In this document: positions 24,305 through 33,558 of the stretch, in pieces | Layout of the letters: each line of letters starts with the position of its first letter | Position numbering within the stretch: the first letter of the stretch is position 1 | NCBI GenBank assembly: GCA_947650005.1 | Contig: CANSTU010000014.1 | Coordinates: 1 to 54,357 of the forward strand | From: an uncultured Lachnospiraceae bacterium | Lineage (GTDB): Bacteria; Bacillota; Clostridia; Lachnospirales; Lachnospiraceae | Length of the DNA: 54,357 nt | Direction: 5' to 3' | The notes under the pieces: generated by a model | Databases searched by the model: none | What the model saw: only the letters and a program-made list of their open reading frames with translations | Told to the model about the DNA's origin: nothing | Made by a program: the position numbers and the translations under genes

Positions 24305-24564
24305 TGTGATGAAGTGAAAAAATGCCTTACCAAAGCCCCGGAAAGGTATTTTTGAATAGAAGCATCCAGGTGGGCGGTTCCAATTCCCAGGGCTGTCCGC
24401 ATCAGCAATCCATAGGGGTCTGCCATACGCAGGTATGCCCCGGTTGAGCCAATCAATGGAGATAGCAGGGTGGAAGGCATCTGGGCTTTCACTCCCCAAG
24501 TTTGTGCCTGCGCTGTGTCCACAAACTTGAGATGCGCATAAACAGTGCAGAAATGAGGTAAGCG
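24305..24564 (+). promoter_or_regulatory. rplM leader with hairpins
   Basis: No gene was recognised in these 260 bases. A 10-bp stem CAAGTTTGTG/CACAAACTTG lies at 24497-24529, about 35 nt before the rplM start. L13 leaders are known autoregulatory sites in Firmicutes. Whether this one belongs to that class was not established. Confidence 0.5.
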
Positions 24565-24993
24565 ATGAAAACATTTATGGCGAATCCGGCTAAAATTGAT
24601 AGAAAATGGTATGTGATCGATGCAGAAGGCCAGACACTGGGCCGCCTTGCATCTGAAGTTGCCAAGATTCTGAGAGGAAAGAACAAACCGCAGTTCACGC
24701 CCCATATTGATACGGGGGATTATGTGATCATCGTCAATGCGGAGAAGGTTGCCGTAACGGGCAGAAAGCTGGATCAAAAGATTTATTATCATCATTCCGA
24801 TTACGTGGGCGGGATGAAAGAAACTACTCTGAGAGACAAAATGGCGAAGAAGCCGGAGCAGGTAATCGAACTGGCCGTTAAGGGTATGCTCCCGAAAGGA
24901 CCTTTAGGAAGACAGATGTACAGCAAGCTTCACGTATATGCAGGACCGGAGCATAAGCATGAGGCCCAGAAACCGGAAGTACTGGCACTTTAA
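24565..24993 (+). CDS. rplM: 50S ribosomal protein L13
   Basis: L13 (142 residues) is an early assembly protein of the large subunit. Recognised by [40 protein letters not shown], the core [16 protein letters not shown] and [24 protein letters not shown] 24565 is preceded by a GAGGTAAGCG ribosome binding site. It is co-transcribed with rpsI 32 nt downstream. Confidence 0.97.
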   Translation: MKTFMANPAKIDRKWYVIDAEGQTLGRLASEVAKILRGKNKPQFTPHIDTGDYVIIVNAEKVAVTGRKLDQKIYYHHSDYVGGMKETTLRDKMAKKPEQVIELAVKGMLPKGPLGRQMYSKLHVYAGPEHKHEAQKPEVLAL

Positions 24994-25025
24994 TCCGAAG
25001 GATTCTATAGAGGAGGAAATAGAAA

Positions 25026-25421
25026 ATGGCTAACGCAGCAAGATATTATGGAACTGGCAGAAGGAAGAAATCCATCGCGAGAGTTTATCTGGTACCCGGA
25101 ACCGGAACCATTACCATCAATAAAAGACCCATGGACGATTATTTTGGCCTTGAGACGTTGAAGGTGATCGTCCGTCAGCCCCTGGTTGCAACGGATACGG
25201 ATGGAAAATTCGATATCAAAGTAAACGTAAAAGGCGGCGGCTATACCGGACAGGCAGGCGCTATCAGGCATGGCGTTGCAAGGGCGCTTCTGGAGGCGGA
25301 TGCGGATTTCCGCCCTATTCTGAAGAAGGCTGGATATCTGACCCGTGACCCTCGTATGAAAGAAAGAAAGAAATACGGCCTCAAAGCTGCAAGGCGTGCG
25401 CCTCAGTTCTCCAAGAGATAA
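25026..25421 (+). CDS. rpsI: 30S ribosomal protein S9
   Basis: S9 (131 residues) has a C-terminal tail that reaches the P-site tRNA anticodon. It starts [20 protein letters not shown], contains [19 protein letters not shown], and ends in the invariant QFSKR. A strong GGAGGAAAT ribosome binding site precedes it. It closes the conserved ecf-truA-rplM-rpsI block and is followed by a terminator. Confidence 0.97.
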   Translation: MANAARYYGTGRRKKSIARVYLVPGTGTITINKRPMDDYFGLETLKVIVRQPLVATDTDGKFDIKVNVKGGGYTGQAGAIRHGVARALLEADADFRPILKKAGYLTRDPRMKERKKYGLKAARRAPQFSKR

Positions 25422-25451
25422 TCAATTACCAGCGAACAAAAAGTATATGGA

Positions 25452-25485
25452 AAACCCACAGACAGCGTTTGTCTGTGGGTTTTTA
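25452..25485. terminator. terminator between rpsI and the AraC gene
   Basis: ACCCACAGACA pairs exactly with TGTCTGTGGGT over a 5-nt loop and is followed by TTTTA; AAAA precedes it. The flanking A and T runs suit termination from both sides, matching the convergent genes. Confidence 0.88.
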
Positions 25486-25510
25486 TGATTGCCATGACAA
25501 TTTCCTGAAT

Positions 25511-26422
25511 TTACTCCGGGAATCGCAGAGCGCGGTATCGGGCAGGCGTATGACCAAAGGCCCGGCTGAACATGCGGATATAATAGCTGGTATTGGAGAA
25601 ACCGCACATATAGGCAATTTCCGTGACGGAAAATGTGGTGGTGCACAATAGCTCCATGCTCCGCTCCAGTCGATAGTCCATCAGAAAAGCAAAGGGTGTT
25701 TTATGGAGAAGGCCGCGGAAGGTTTTGCAGCAGCTACTGCGGCAGACATGTCCCGAGGCCGCAATTTGTGATAGGGTGATCTTTTCCGCATAATGGGACT
25801 GGATGTAACCGACCATGTGCCGCAGTTCCTGAAGCTGCTGGAGCGTTTGGGCGGAGCAGGAGCGTTCTATGCTGCTAAGATGCAGATAAAGCTGCTGCCA
25901 GATGGAGGAGAAAAGTCCCAAGATACCCAGTTCGAATCCGTCCTCCTGGCTGCAACAGAGAGAAAAGATGCTCCGCAGCCAGTCCAGGACGGAAAGCTGC
26001 CAGGGAACGGACGGGTCCAGAAGAACTCCGGGGCCGGCATTGGTTAAAACCGGATGAATACAGGAGGCGAGGAGCCTGTGCGAATTTCCCAGCAGAGAAG
26101 GCAGGAGGAGAAAACACAGAAATTCACAGTCCGCGCCGTCCACATCGTGACCATAGTGAAGTTGGTCTGCATTCACGAAAATTCCCTGTCCCTTCTGGAG
26201 CAAATACTCCTCACCATTGATGAAATACCCCATCTGTCCATTCAGGACAACAATAAATTCCACATCGTTATGCCAATGGCTCGCAGCTCGCATGCCGGGA
26301 TAATGGGAAAGATATCCCACCCTGGCATAGACCGGAAAATCCGTAAAATTATATTTAACCACTTCCGAACTATCCTCCCTCATTTCAGCAGGGCATTGCG
26401 CGGGGGTGATGAAAATGTCCAT
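25511..26422 (-). CDS. AraC-family transcriptional regulator
   Basis: The 303-residue protein has an N-terminal cupin sensor (about 30-110, with SHWHNDVEFIVVLNGQMGYF) and a C-terminal double helix-turn-helix (about 200-300). The latter includes ITLSQIAASGHVCRSSCCKT, the SVTEIAYMCGFSNTSYYIRM segment and FGHTPARYR. A minus-strand GGAG precedes the ATG. It is divergent from the MATE pump gene 161 nt away, so control of that pump is plausible. The effector is unknown. Confidence 0.9.
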   Translation of the reverse strand: MDIFITPAQCPAEMREDSSEVVKYNFTDFPVYARVGYLSHYPGMRAASHWHNDVEFIVVLNGQMGYFINGEEYLLQKGQGIFVNADQLHYGHDVDGADCEFLCFLLLPSLLGNSHRLLASCIHPVLTNAGPGVLLDPSVPWQLSVLDWLRSIFSLCCSQEDGFELGILGLFSSIWQQLYLHLSSIERSCSAQTLQQLQELRHMVGYIQSHYAEKITLSQIAASGHVCRSSCCKTFRGLLHKTPFAFLMDYRLERSMELLCTTTFSVTEIAYMCGFSNTSYYIRMFSRAFGHTPARYRALRFPE

Positions 26423-26583
26423 GGCGTCTCCTTCTTAACATGTTAGAAGAACCGTTTGCGCGGTGGCTGAGAAAAGGCCATCGAAACATAGAAAAATACG
26501 ATTCTGTTATCCATATGCCTAAAAATGATATTTGAATCTTTTTTTATCTTCTATAATCCTATCAGAAAGGGGTTGGAAAGTCT

Positions 26584-27933
26584 ATGAGGAAAAAGGAAGG
26601 AAATTCGAGATTATATGCCGAGGTGGCATCTCTGTCGCTTCCTTTGGCCCTTCAGAATATATTTCAGACCGCGGTGAGTTCGGCTGACGTAATTATGGTG
26701 GGAAATGTGAGCCAGGATGCCCTTTCCGCGGTATCTCTGGCAGGACAGATTCAGTTCGTCCTGAACCTGATTTTCGTGGGATTGACGCTGGGAACGAGCG
26801 TGTTGGCCGCGCAGTATTGGGGAAAGGGGGACGGGGATGCGGTGGAACGTATCTTAGGGCTGTCTTTGAAAACAGGGATGCTGATTGCCGGAGTTTTCAC
26901 AGGCTTTGCCTGCCTGTTTCCGGGGCTTTTGATGCGCGCTTTCACTGGGGATGAGATCTTGATTGGCTATGGCGTGCGCTATCTTCGTATGGTGGGGGTA
27001 TCTTACCTGTTCATGGCCCTTTCCTCCGTGTACCAGTCTGTGATGAAGGCGGCGGGTAAAGTGAGAAAAAGTACCTTGATCGCGTCTTCTGCCCTGATTT
27101 TAAATGTGCTGCTCAATGCTCTATTTCTGTTCGGCTGGCTGGGAATCCCCCGCATGGGTGTGGTTGGCGTGGCCCTGGGAACGCTTCTGGCTAGGCTGGT
27201 GGAACTGGTCTGGTGTATTGCTGAGTCCCTGTCCGAAGGAGGGATTCGGATCTGTCCGGGATATATGAACTTTCGGGACAGAGAGCTGGTAAAGGATTTT
27301 TGGAAGTATGCCCTTCCCATCACGCTGAACGGGTTGAGCTGGGGCAGCGCCTTTGCCATGTACTCTGTGATCATGGGCCATTTAGGGAGCGATGTGGTGG
27401 CAGCCAATTCTCTGGCGAGTGTAGCGCGGAATTTCGCTATGGTGGGATGCGGAGGGCTGGCTGGCGGGGGAGGAATCTACCTGGGTACGTTGATGGGAAA
27501 AGGGGAGCTTGACGAGGCGAAGAAGGCCGCGCCGCTCATTGTGCGTATGACGCTGTTATTGGCGGTTTTGGGAGGACTGCTGATTTTGGCAGCAAGCCCG
27601 TTCATGAGGCTGACAGCGGATTTAAGTCCTGCTGCGGAAAAGTATCTGCTCGTTATGTTGTGGATCAATTCCTACTATGTGGTGGGAAAGGCGTTAAACT
27701 GTGTTGCAAACAACGGAATTTTCTGTGCGGGAGGAGATACCGGATTCGGCCTGATATGTGATACCATAGATATGTGGTTTTTCGCAGTCCCGTTGGGATT
27801 TATCTGCGCCTTTGTGCTGCATCTGCCGCCCATGGCTGTGTATTTTGTGATCTGTCTGGATGAATTTGTAAAATTGCCCTTTGTCTACAGGCGGTATAAG
27901 AGCTATAAGTGGCTGCGAAACATTACGCGCTAG
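26584..27933 (+). CDS. MATE-family efflux transporter
   Basis: The 449-residue membrane protein has about 12 transmembrane segments in two homologous halves. The first shows LPLALQNIFQTAVSSADVIMVG, and the second restarts near LVKDFWKYALPITLNGLSWG. MATE proteins export drugs or metabolites using H+ or Na+ gradients. ATG 26584 follows a GAAAGGGG stretch. It is divergent from an AraC regulator and followed by an acetyltransferase. A second MATE gene lies at 44215. The substrate cannot be predicted. Confidence 0.9.
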   Translation: MRKKEGNSRLYAEVASLSLPLALQNIFQTAVSSADVIMVGNVSQDALSAVSLAGQIQFVLNLIFVGLTLGTSVLAAQYWGKGDGDAVERILGLSLKTGMLIAGVFTGFACLFPGLLMRAFTGDEILIGYGVRYLRMVGVSYLFMALSSVYQSVMKAAGKVRKSTLIASSALILNVLLNALFLFGWLGIPRMGVVGVALGTLLARLVELVWCIAESLSEGGIRICPGYMNFRDRELVKDFWKYALPITLNGLSWGSAFAMYSVIMGHLGSDVVAANSLASVARNFAMVGCGGLAGGGGIYLGTLMGKGELDEAKKAAPLIVRMTLLLAVLGGLLILAASPFMRLTADLSPAAEKYLLVMLWINSYYVVGKALNCVANNGIFCAGGDTGFGLICDTIDMWFFAVPLGFICAFVLHLPPMAVYFVICLDEFVKLPFVYRRYKSYKWLRNITR

Positions 27934-28044
27934 ACCCTAATCCGGACTTTGGCAGCAGGAAAAACGGAAGATAGGCGGAAGGAAGTATGAGGTTTTCACG
28001 GATCTGAAAGGCCGATATGACGGCGGAAAGGAAGGCGGAAGAAA

Positions 28045-28641
28045 ATGACAATGGAAGAGAGGATGGAAAAAGGGTTTCTGTGGACGGATACCGGAGCGTA
28101 TATCGAGGAGCAGACAAGAGCCAAAGCGTTGATGTATGAATTTAACATGCTGCATCCTTCTAAACGGGAGAAAAGGATAGAACTGCTGCATGAAATCTTT
28201 GCCAGTGTGGGAGAAAATGTCTGGATGGAGCCGCCTCTTACCGTGGCCAGAGGGAAAACGGTTACTATAGGAAATAACTGTTATTTCAACGCAAATCTAA
28301 TTCTGGTGGACGATTATAAGATCACCATCGGAAATGGCGTGCTGGTAGCCCCTAACGTAACGATAGCCACCACAGGCCATCCGGTACACCCGGCCCTTAG
28401 GCCCAATGGAGAGATGTATTCTTTTCCTGTAGTGATAGAGGACAACGTATGGATCGGATGCAACGTGGCGATCATGCCGGGCGTGACCATCGGAGAAAAT
28501 TCCGTGGTGGGTGCCGGAAGCGTAGTAACAAAGGATGTGCCGCCCAATGTGGTTGCGGTCGGCAACCCCTGCCGCGTCCTGCGGCCGATCACGGATAGAG
28601 ATTTGGAATATTACTATAAGAACAGAAAAGTAAATCCCTGA
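28045..28641 (+). CDS. sugar O-acetyltransferase (LacA/Maa/NodL group)
   Basis: The 198-residue hexapeptide-repeat acetyltransferase is a paralogue of the gene at 4689. It has an N-terminal Mac domain (TRAKALMYEFNMLHPSKREKR), the active-site segment APNVTIATTGHPVHPALRPN with catalytic His, and the coenzyme-A loop IGCNVAIMPGVTIGENSVVG. GGAAGGCGGAAG precedes ATG 28045; ATG 28051 is a possible alternative. It probably acetylates a mono- or disaccharide in the cytoplasm; the role next to a MATE pump is unclear. Confidence 0.87.
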   Translation: MTMEERMEKGFLWTDTGAYIEEQTRAKALMYEFNMLHPSKREKRIELLHEIFASVGENVWMEPPLTVARGKTVTIGNNCYFNANLILVDDYKITIGNGVLVAPNVTIATTGHPVHPALRPNGEMYSFPVVIEDNVWIGCNVAIMPGVTIGENSVVGAGSVVTKDVPPNVVAVGNPCRVLRPITDRDLEYYYKNRKVNP

Positions 28642-28683
28642 ACAGCTCAAATGCTGTTTGATCCATCCATATAAATCAGCCTA

Positions 28684-28715
28684 AAGGCCCGCGCCGGAAC
28701 ACGGATGCGGGCCTT
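28684..28715. terminator. hairpin between convergent acetyltransferase and MarR genes
   Basis: AAGGCCCGC (28684-28692) pairs exactly with GCGGGCCTT (28707-28715). It is followed on the plus strand by GTTGT and on the minus strand by only a short T run. Its position between two convergent stops suggests a shared terminator, though the U-tract is poor. Confidence 0.6.
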
Positions 28716-28727
28716 GTTGTCATAAAA

Positions 28728-29183
28728 TCATTCGGGTTTCCGAAGCGCTTCATATTCCTGGGAAAAAGCCTCGTATATTTTATCAAAGGTTTTGAAAAAC
28801 TGTTCCAGTTCTTTGCTGTCGATATGGGAGAGCGCTTTGTTGATAAAGGCGGACAGAATTTTAACCGCTTCCTGGAAGGCGGCTTCTCCCTGGCGGGTTA
28901 TTCCGACACAGGTATTCCGTCGGTCATTGGCGACGGGATATTTGCGGATCAGTCCTTTTTCTTCCAGCTTTATGAGCCGCCTGGAGATGGTAGGTACGGC
29001 TACCTGCTGAATCTGGGCAATGGAAGAGATCAGGGTGGAATCAACGCCCTTTTCATGGTTCAGATCGCGGATGATGGAGAGAGTGACCATTTCCGTTTCC
29101 GGAAGGGGAAGAGGGAAAGCGCTGATCTGGAATCTGTGAAATTTGTGAACTAACCTGAGGGTGGATTTGTCCGCATCGAACAT
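28728..29183 (-). CDS. MarR-family transcriptional regulator
   Basis: The 151-residue winged-helix dimeric regulator carries IAQIQQVAVPTISRRLIKLE as recognition helix and the wing GLIRKYPVANDRRNTCVGIT with the D-R-R-x3 signature. The reading frame is open for 79 more codons upstream, but the minus-strand GCGGAGG eight bases before the ATG at 29183 and family length favour the short form. The sigma-A promoter 65 nt upstream also agrees. It may control itself or the large surface protein gene transcribed divergently. Confidence 0.87.
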   Translation of the reverse strand: MFDADKSTLRLVHKFHRFQISAFPLPLPETEMVTLSIIRDLNHEKGVDSTLISSIAQIQQVAVPTISRRLIKLEEKGLIRKYPVANDRRNTCVGITRQGEAAFQEAVKILSAFINKALSHIDSKELEQFFKTFDKIYEAFSQEYEALRKPE

Positions 29184-29245
29184 GGAAGCTTCCTCCGCCT
29201 GATGACAGCCTTTACGGCTGGAAAAAGAATGTGCTTGTTTTATGT

Positions 29246-29274
29246 AGTATAGCATGGACGAGGGGAAAATGCAA
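29246..29274 (-). promoter_or_regulatory. promoter of the MarR gene
   Basis: Read on the minus strand, TTGCAT (29274-29269) and TATACT (29251-29246) are 17 nt apart with an extended -10 TG. It lies just upstream of the chosen MarR start, supporting that start. Confidence 0.8.
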
Positions 29275-29334
29275 AAGGTGTTGCAGGCATGGCCGCAAAC
29301 CGAACGATTTAATAATTTATTTAGAATTGTGGGA

Positions 29335-29363
29335 TTGATTTCCATAAAATCGGCTGTTATAAT
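29335..29363 (+). promoter_or_regulatory. promoter upstream of the Ig-repeat protein gene
   Basis: TTGATT at 29335-29340 and TATAAT at 29358-29363 are 17 nt apart with an extended -10 TG. The untranslated leader to 29699 would be about 330 nt. No gene was recognised in it; it is AT-rich in the middle, with a GC-rich stretch near 29610-29650. Confidence 0.75.
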
Positions 29364-29698
29364 GAGGACATCTTCATTTTCACAGAGATTTTGGATGGCT
29401 CTTGTCCGTTGTTGCGCCAAGATGATTCAAATAGGGTGCGACGATGCTTCGTTGGGGAATTCTTCCCCTTTGATTTCCACATATTTATGAGATAATTCAA
29501 TAATTTATTTTTCTTGTCTTTTCAATCTTTATCTTTTCCGTTTCAGGAAAAAATCAGCGGGTTATAAAAGGGCATTTTCAGACATTTCGGTTTAGAAGGC
29601 AGGCTAGGCTGCGGGCCGCGTTGTGGCATGGTGCGTGCACGGCGTCCGGGATTCTCTGTGGAGAATGAGAATACTATTAGGAAAACAGGAGGGATTTC

Positions 29699-32600
29699 AT
29701 GAAAGTAGGATCGGGAATAAGGACGCTGCAGGTTGCTTTGGCGGGTGCAGGGTGTCTGGGGCTTTTGATGGGCAGCTTCGGAGGCGCAGGCTCGTCTGTC
29801 TGGGCGGAGGAAGCGGGGCGGGTATCCGTTTCCATCCGGCACCATCATGAGGGAACGAAGGAGGATGGAGGCGGATGTTACCGGGACGTCTATCATCAGC
29901 ATTCGAGGGAGGAAAACTGTTATCAGGCAGGTACATGCACAATACAGACAAGCGGTATGGGCGGATTCTGGAGCGGGGATTTGGATCAGTTCTGCGGATG
30001 CCACGGAAATGTGCATACCGTGTTTCAGAACGTGAAGAGGACGCATAGCAGCTGCGGCGCCGAGGAGGGATATGGGACGATCAGTTTTACGGAGTATCAT
30101 GGGCCGGGCACATCGGAATTCAATGGATATGACAGCTATACACACGAATATAGTACGCTGAATTGTTCCAGAGAAGGAGAAGTGGATGGGCATGAGCTGG
30201 ATTGCGGAGAGGAAGAAGGGGCGGAGGTTGCCGTATTTACCCTTACGCCCAGCACTCGAGGATGGGCCCGGGAATTGACGTTGACGGCTGCCTGTGAAGT
30301 GAAGGGGAATATTACCCTGGATGGGGCGCCTTATATCTGGAACGAGGGTTCGCCCAGCGCCCAGGCGGTTTTTCCGGTGGAGCGAAACGGTATCTATACC
30401 TGCAGGCTGAATGCGGGCGGGAATAATAATGCGCAACAGACTCCTGTCCGTATATCGATCAACAATATAGACAGGACGGGGCCGGAAATAACGGGGATTG
30501 ACTTTTCCCGGGAATGGACTTCCGGGAATGTGACGGTAAGCGTGGCAGGAAAAGATCTTCAGGAGGACGGAAGTGCAGGGTGCGGACTGGCCGGGCAGGC
30601 GTTCAGCTTTGACGCAGGCGGCACCTGGAAGGGAAATTCCCACACTTATACGGAAAACGGCACTTATATTATTAAAGTGCGGGATGCGCTGGGAAACGTA
30701 GGGGAGAAAAGCGTGGTGATCGCAAACATTGACCGTACGGCGCCTGCTCTCCATGCATCCATGGATCAGAGGGCAAATGTACGGAGCAACACGATAACCC
30801 TGTCGGCGCAGGACTTACAGCCTGATGGAAGCGGAGGAAGCGGCTTGGCGGATGCGCCCTGGTCCTTTGACGGCGGGAAAACCTGGGGGAAGGTTCACGA
30901 GTTGGAGGTGAGGGCGAATGCTGTGATCACGGCGGCGGTAAGGGACGCTATGGGAAATGTGGCTAGAACGGAACTGACCGTTAATAACATCGACACCACG
31001 CCTCCGGAATTCACCCTTTCCCTGGAACCCGAGGAATGGGCGCCGGAAACCTCGATCCTGGTGAAGGCAGGAGACAAAAACGACGCTGGAATGCAGGGGA
31101 TCGGCGTGGATCAGTATTCCTATGACGGAGGAAAGAGCTGGAAAAAGGAAAGCAGCCAGAAGATAACGGAGAACGGAACTTACCAGATCCGGGTAAAAGA
31201 TGCCCTGGGAAATATGGCGGAGGATACCATAACCGTGACGCGGGTGGATTATACAGCGCCGGAAGTTGCCATTACATATAATACAAATACGGCCAGCGAA
31301 GTGAGGATTGTTGTTACGGCAAAGGATCCGCAGCCTGACGGGAGCGCGGGAAGTGGCCTGGCAAATCGTCCTTATTCCTTTGATGGGGGTGTGGGCTGGA
31401 CGTCCAATCATACCCATTGGGTGGATGAGAATGGGGATTATCCAGTCTGGGTCAAGGATCGTGCGGGAAATATCCGAAAGGAAACCGTACATATCACGAA
31501 TATGGATCATACGGGCCCTACGCTGATCATCCGAAAGACGCCGGACGACGGAGATTGGACGACGGGCGAGGTCACGGTGCAGATTGCAGCCACAGACAGC
31601 CGGGACGACGGGACATTTGGCGCCGGTTTGGCAGAATATCCCTACTCCTATGATGAAGGGAAGACGTGGGAGCAAAAGACGGAACTGATTTTAGGAGAGA
31701 ACGGGGATTATCCAGTCTGGGTAAAAGACCAGTATGGGAACATCACGAAAGAAACCGTTGCAATCCGCAACATAGACGTGACGCCGCCCCTGATTAGGCG
31801 GGTGGTATGCGATGAGGGAAACAATCTGCCCAGGGCAAACGTCCGGGTGGAAGCGGAGGATGTGCAGCCGGATGGAAGCAAAGGCAGTGGCCTGGCGGAG
31901 AAGGCATATTCCTTTGACGGAGGAAAGGCTTGGACGGATCAGAATACCCATATCCATGAAGAGAACGGAACCTATGAAGTATTGGTACGCGACAGGGTGG
32001 GAAATGTGGCGCGCAGGCAGTATTCCGTCGGCAACATTGACGAGTATCCGCCCGATGCGGAGAAGATGGAAGTCATCCGGCAGCCAGAGGGATGGACGCG
32101 GGAGAACGTGATACTCATCTTTTCGGCGGAAGACAGAAATCCGGACGGAAGCGAAGGGAGCGGCTTGGCGGATGAACCCTGGTCTTATGATGGGGGAGAG
32201 ACATGGCAGGAAGAAAACCAATGCGTGGCAGAGGAAAACGGCGTATACCGGATTCTGGTGAGGGACCGGTGCGGCAATACCGCTGTAAAAGAGGTGGAGG
32301 TATCTAATATAGACCGGATGGGACCGGAAGTAATCCTGCGTCAGAAACCGCTGATCTGGCTGCTGGGGGAGGCTACGATCAACATAGAAGCGAAGGATAT
32401 CCAGCCAAATGGAAAGGAGGGATGCGGCCTCGCCAAGGAGGCCTATTCCCAGGATGGAGAGAACTGGTCTGCGGCCGCGGAATATCAGGTGACGCAGCCT
32501 GGCGACTATACCTGCTATGTACGGGATCAACTGGGCAACGTTACAGAGGCATCCATCACAGTAAAACGCGCAGCACTGCCCGGAGGTCAGACCACGGAAG

Positions 32601-33406
32601 GCGGCAAAAATCCGGATGGTTCAAAGGATGAGGGTGGTTCCGACAATTCCGGTGATTCCGGAAACACAGGAGGAAGCGGAAATCCGGATAATACCGGTTC
32701 CGGCGGACGGCCTGACGGCATCCTTGTACTGCCTGTCCCCTATCCGGGAACGGGAGATGGGACGAAACTGTCTGAGGAGCCTGCGACGAAGGAGCAGAGG
32801 AGATACAGTCGGAAGACGGATAAGGCGAACCGGAAAGAGGATGAGAGCCGGGAGGAGCGTTCCGACGAGGCGGACGGTATTCTGAAAAGCCGTACGGAGC
32901 AAAGGCGCCTGGAAATACGGGAGGAGGAAGCGGATCTAAAGGGCGACATCGGGGAAATGCAGCAGGAGGAATGCATTTGTAGAACACATTGTGAGAAAAA
33001 TGGAAGGGAAGATTGTCCTGTCTGCCGGGAGCGCCCGGAGGACTGCCAGGGAAAGGAAAACGGAAAAACAGGATTTCTGCCCGGCTGGATATTGGCGTGT
33101 ATGGGGGCGGGAATTGTTTTATTGGCCCTGATCTTGCTGCCAATTTTTCTGGGACTTGCTATCCTGTTCGGAACGGATGAGGACGGGGCGCACTACCTTC
33201 TGGCGTGGAAGCGTATACGAAGGGAAGACGGAAAAAACCGGATGGATCTGAAAACGAGAGAGTGTGAAAACGATGAGACTGGAGAATATCTGTTGTGGTG
33301 CGGCCTGTGGGGAAGGCTCCATGAAGGAGAGATTCTGGAAATATGGCTGGAAAATCGGGTGATCAGTGAAGCGATCATTGAAATAAAGACAGGAATCCGT
33401 CTTTAA
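29699..33406 (+). CDS. large surface protein with Cys/His-rich head, eight Ig-like repeats and C-terminal membrane anchor
   Basis: The 1235-residue protein has a signal peptide (about 1-37), then a Cys/His-rich domain (about 45-180, with RHHHEG, CYRDVYHQHSREENC and CGCHGNVH) that could bind metal. Eight Ig-like repeats of 80-90 residues follow (about 255-955), each with PDGSxGSGLA, SFDGGKTW, ENGxYxVxVRDxxGN and NIDxTxP. Next come a Gly/Asn/Ser linker, a charged stretch, a Cys cluster (CICRTHCEKNGREDCPVC), one transmembrane segment (about 1128-1160) and a cytoplasmic tail of about 75 residues. No LPXTG signal is seen. GGAGGG precedes ATG 29699. The parts suggest adhesion or signalling; no function is proven. 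Confidence 0.75.
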   Translation: MKVGSGIRTLQVALAGAGCLGLLMGSFGGAGSSVWAEEAGRVSVSIRHHHEGTKEDGGGCYRDVYHQHSREENCYQAGTCTIQTSGMGGFWSGDLDQFCGCHGNVHTVFQNVKRTHSSCGAEEGYGTISFTEYHGPGTSEFNGYDSYTHEYSTLNCSREGEVDGHELDCGEEEGAEVAVFTLTPSTRGWARELTLTAACEVKGNITLDGAPYIWNEGSPSAQAVFPVERNGIYTCRLNAGGNNNAQQTPVRISINNIDRTGPEITGIDFSREWTSGNVTVSVAGKDLQEDGSAGCGLAGQAFSFDAGGTWKGNSHTYTENGTYIIKVRDALGNVGEKSVVIANIDRTAPALHASMDQRANVRSNTITLSAQDLQPDGSGGSGLADAPWSFDGGKTWGKVHELEVRANAVITAAVRDAMGNVARTELTVNNIDTTPPEFTLSLEPEEWAPETSILVKAGDKNDAGMQGIGVDQYSYDGGKSWKKESSQKITENGTYQIRVKDALGNMAEDTITVTRVDYTAPEVAITYNTNTASEVRIVVTAKDPQPDGSAGSGLANRPYSFDGGVGWTSNHTHWVDENGDYPVWVKDRAGNIRKETVHITNMDHTGPTLIIRKTPDDGDWTTGEVTVQIAATDSRDDGTFGAGLAEYPYSYDEGKTWEQKTELILGENGDYPVWVKDQYGNITKETVAIRNIDVTPPLIRRVVCDEGNNLPRANVRVEAEDVQPDGSKGSGLAEKAYSFDGGKAWTDQNTHIHEENGTYEVLVRDRVGNVARRQYSVGNIDEYPPDAEKMEVIRQPEGWTRENVILIFSAEDRNPDGSEGSGLADEPWSYDGGETWQEENQCVAEENGVYRILVRDRCGNTAVKEVEVSNIDRMGPEVILRQKPLIWLLGEATINIEAKDIQPNGKEGCGLAKEAYSQDGENWSAAAEYQVTQPGDYTCYVRDQLGNVTEASITVKRAALPGGQTTEGGKNPDGSKDEGGSDNSGDSGNTGGSGNPDNTGSGGRPDGILVLPVPYPGTGDGTKLSEEPATKEQRRYSRKTDKANRKEDESREERSDEADGILKSRTEQRRLEIREEEADLKGDIGEMQQEECICRTHCEKNGREDCPVCRERPEDCQGKENGKTGFLPGWILACMGAGIVLLALILLPIFLGLAILFGTDEDGAHYLLAWKRIRREDGKNRMDLKTRECENDETGEYLLWCGLWGRLHEGEILEIWLENRVISEAIIEIKTGIRL

Positions 33407-33520
33407 ACGGTGTAGATATCCAAGAGAGGGGAAATCCGTCCGGAGAGAGCGCCTAGAACTGCTGTGATGTGCGGACTTTACCGCAATACACATCGCACTA
33501 TGTGAGGCTGCCCACATGGA

Positions 33521-33550
33521 AAAAGGCGGCCGCATGGAAACGGCCGCCTT
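33521..33550 (-). terminator. terminator of the ptb-buk operon
   Basis: GGCGGCCG pairs with CGGCCGCC. Read on the minus strand the hairpin is followed by TTTTT. It lies 9 nt beyond the buk stop codon and also separates it from the convergent surface-protein gene. Confidence 0.85.
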
Positions 33551-33558
33551 CCGACGCT

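Noticed and set aside
28728-29420. Longer 230-residue version of the MarR protein
   Set aside because: The extra N-terminal part has no likeness to MarR proteins, and a strong promoter and SD sit inside it, just before the shorter start.
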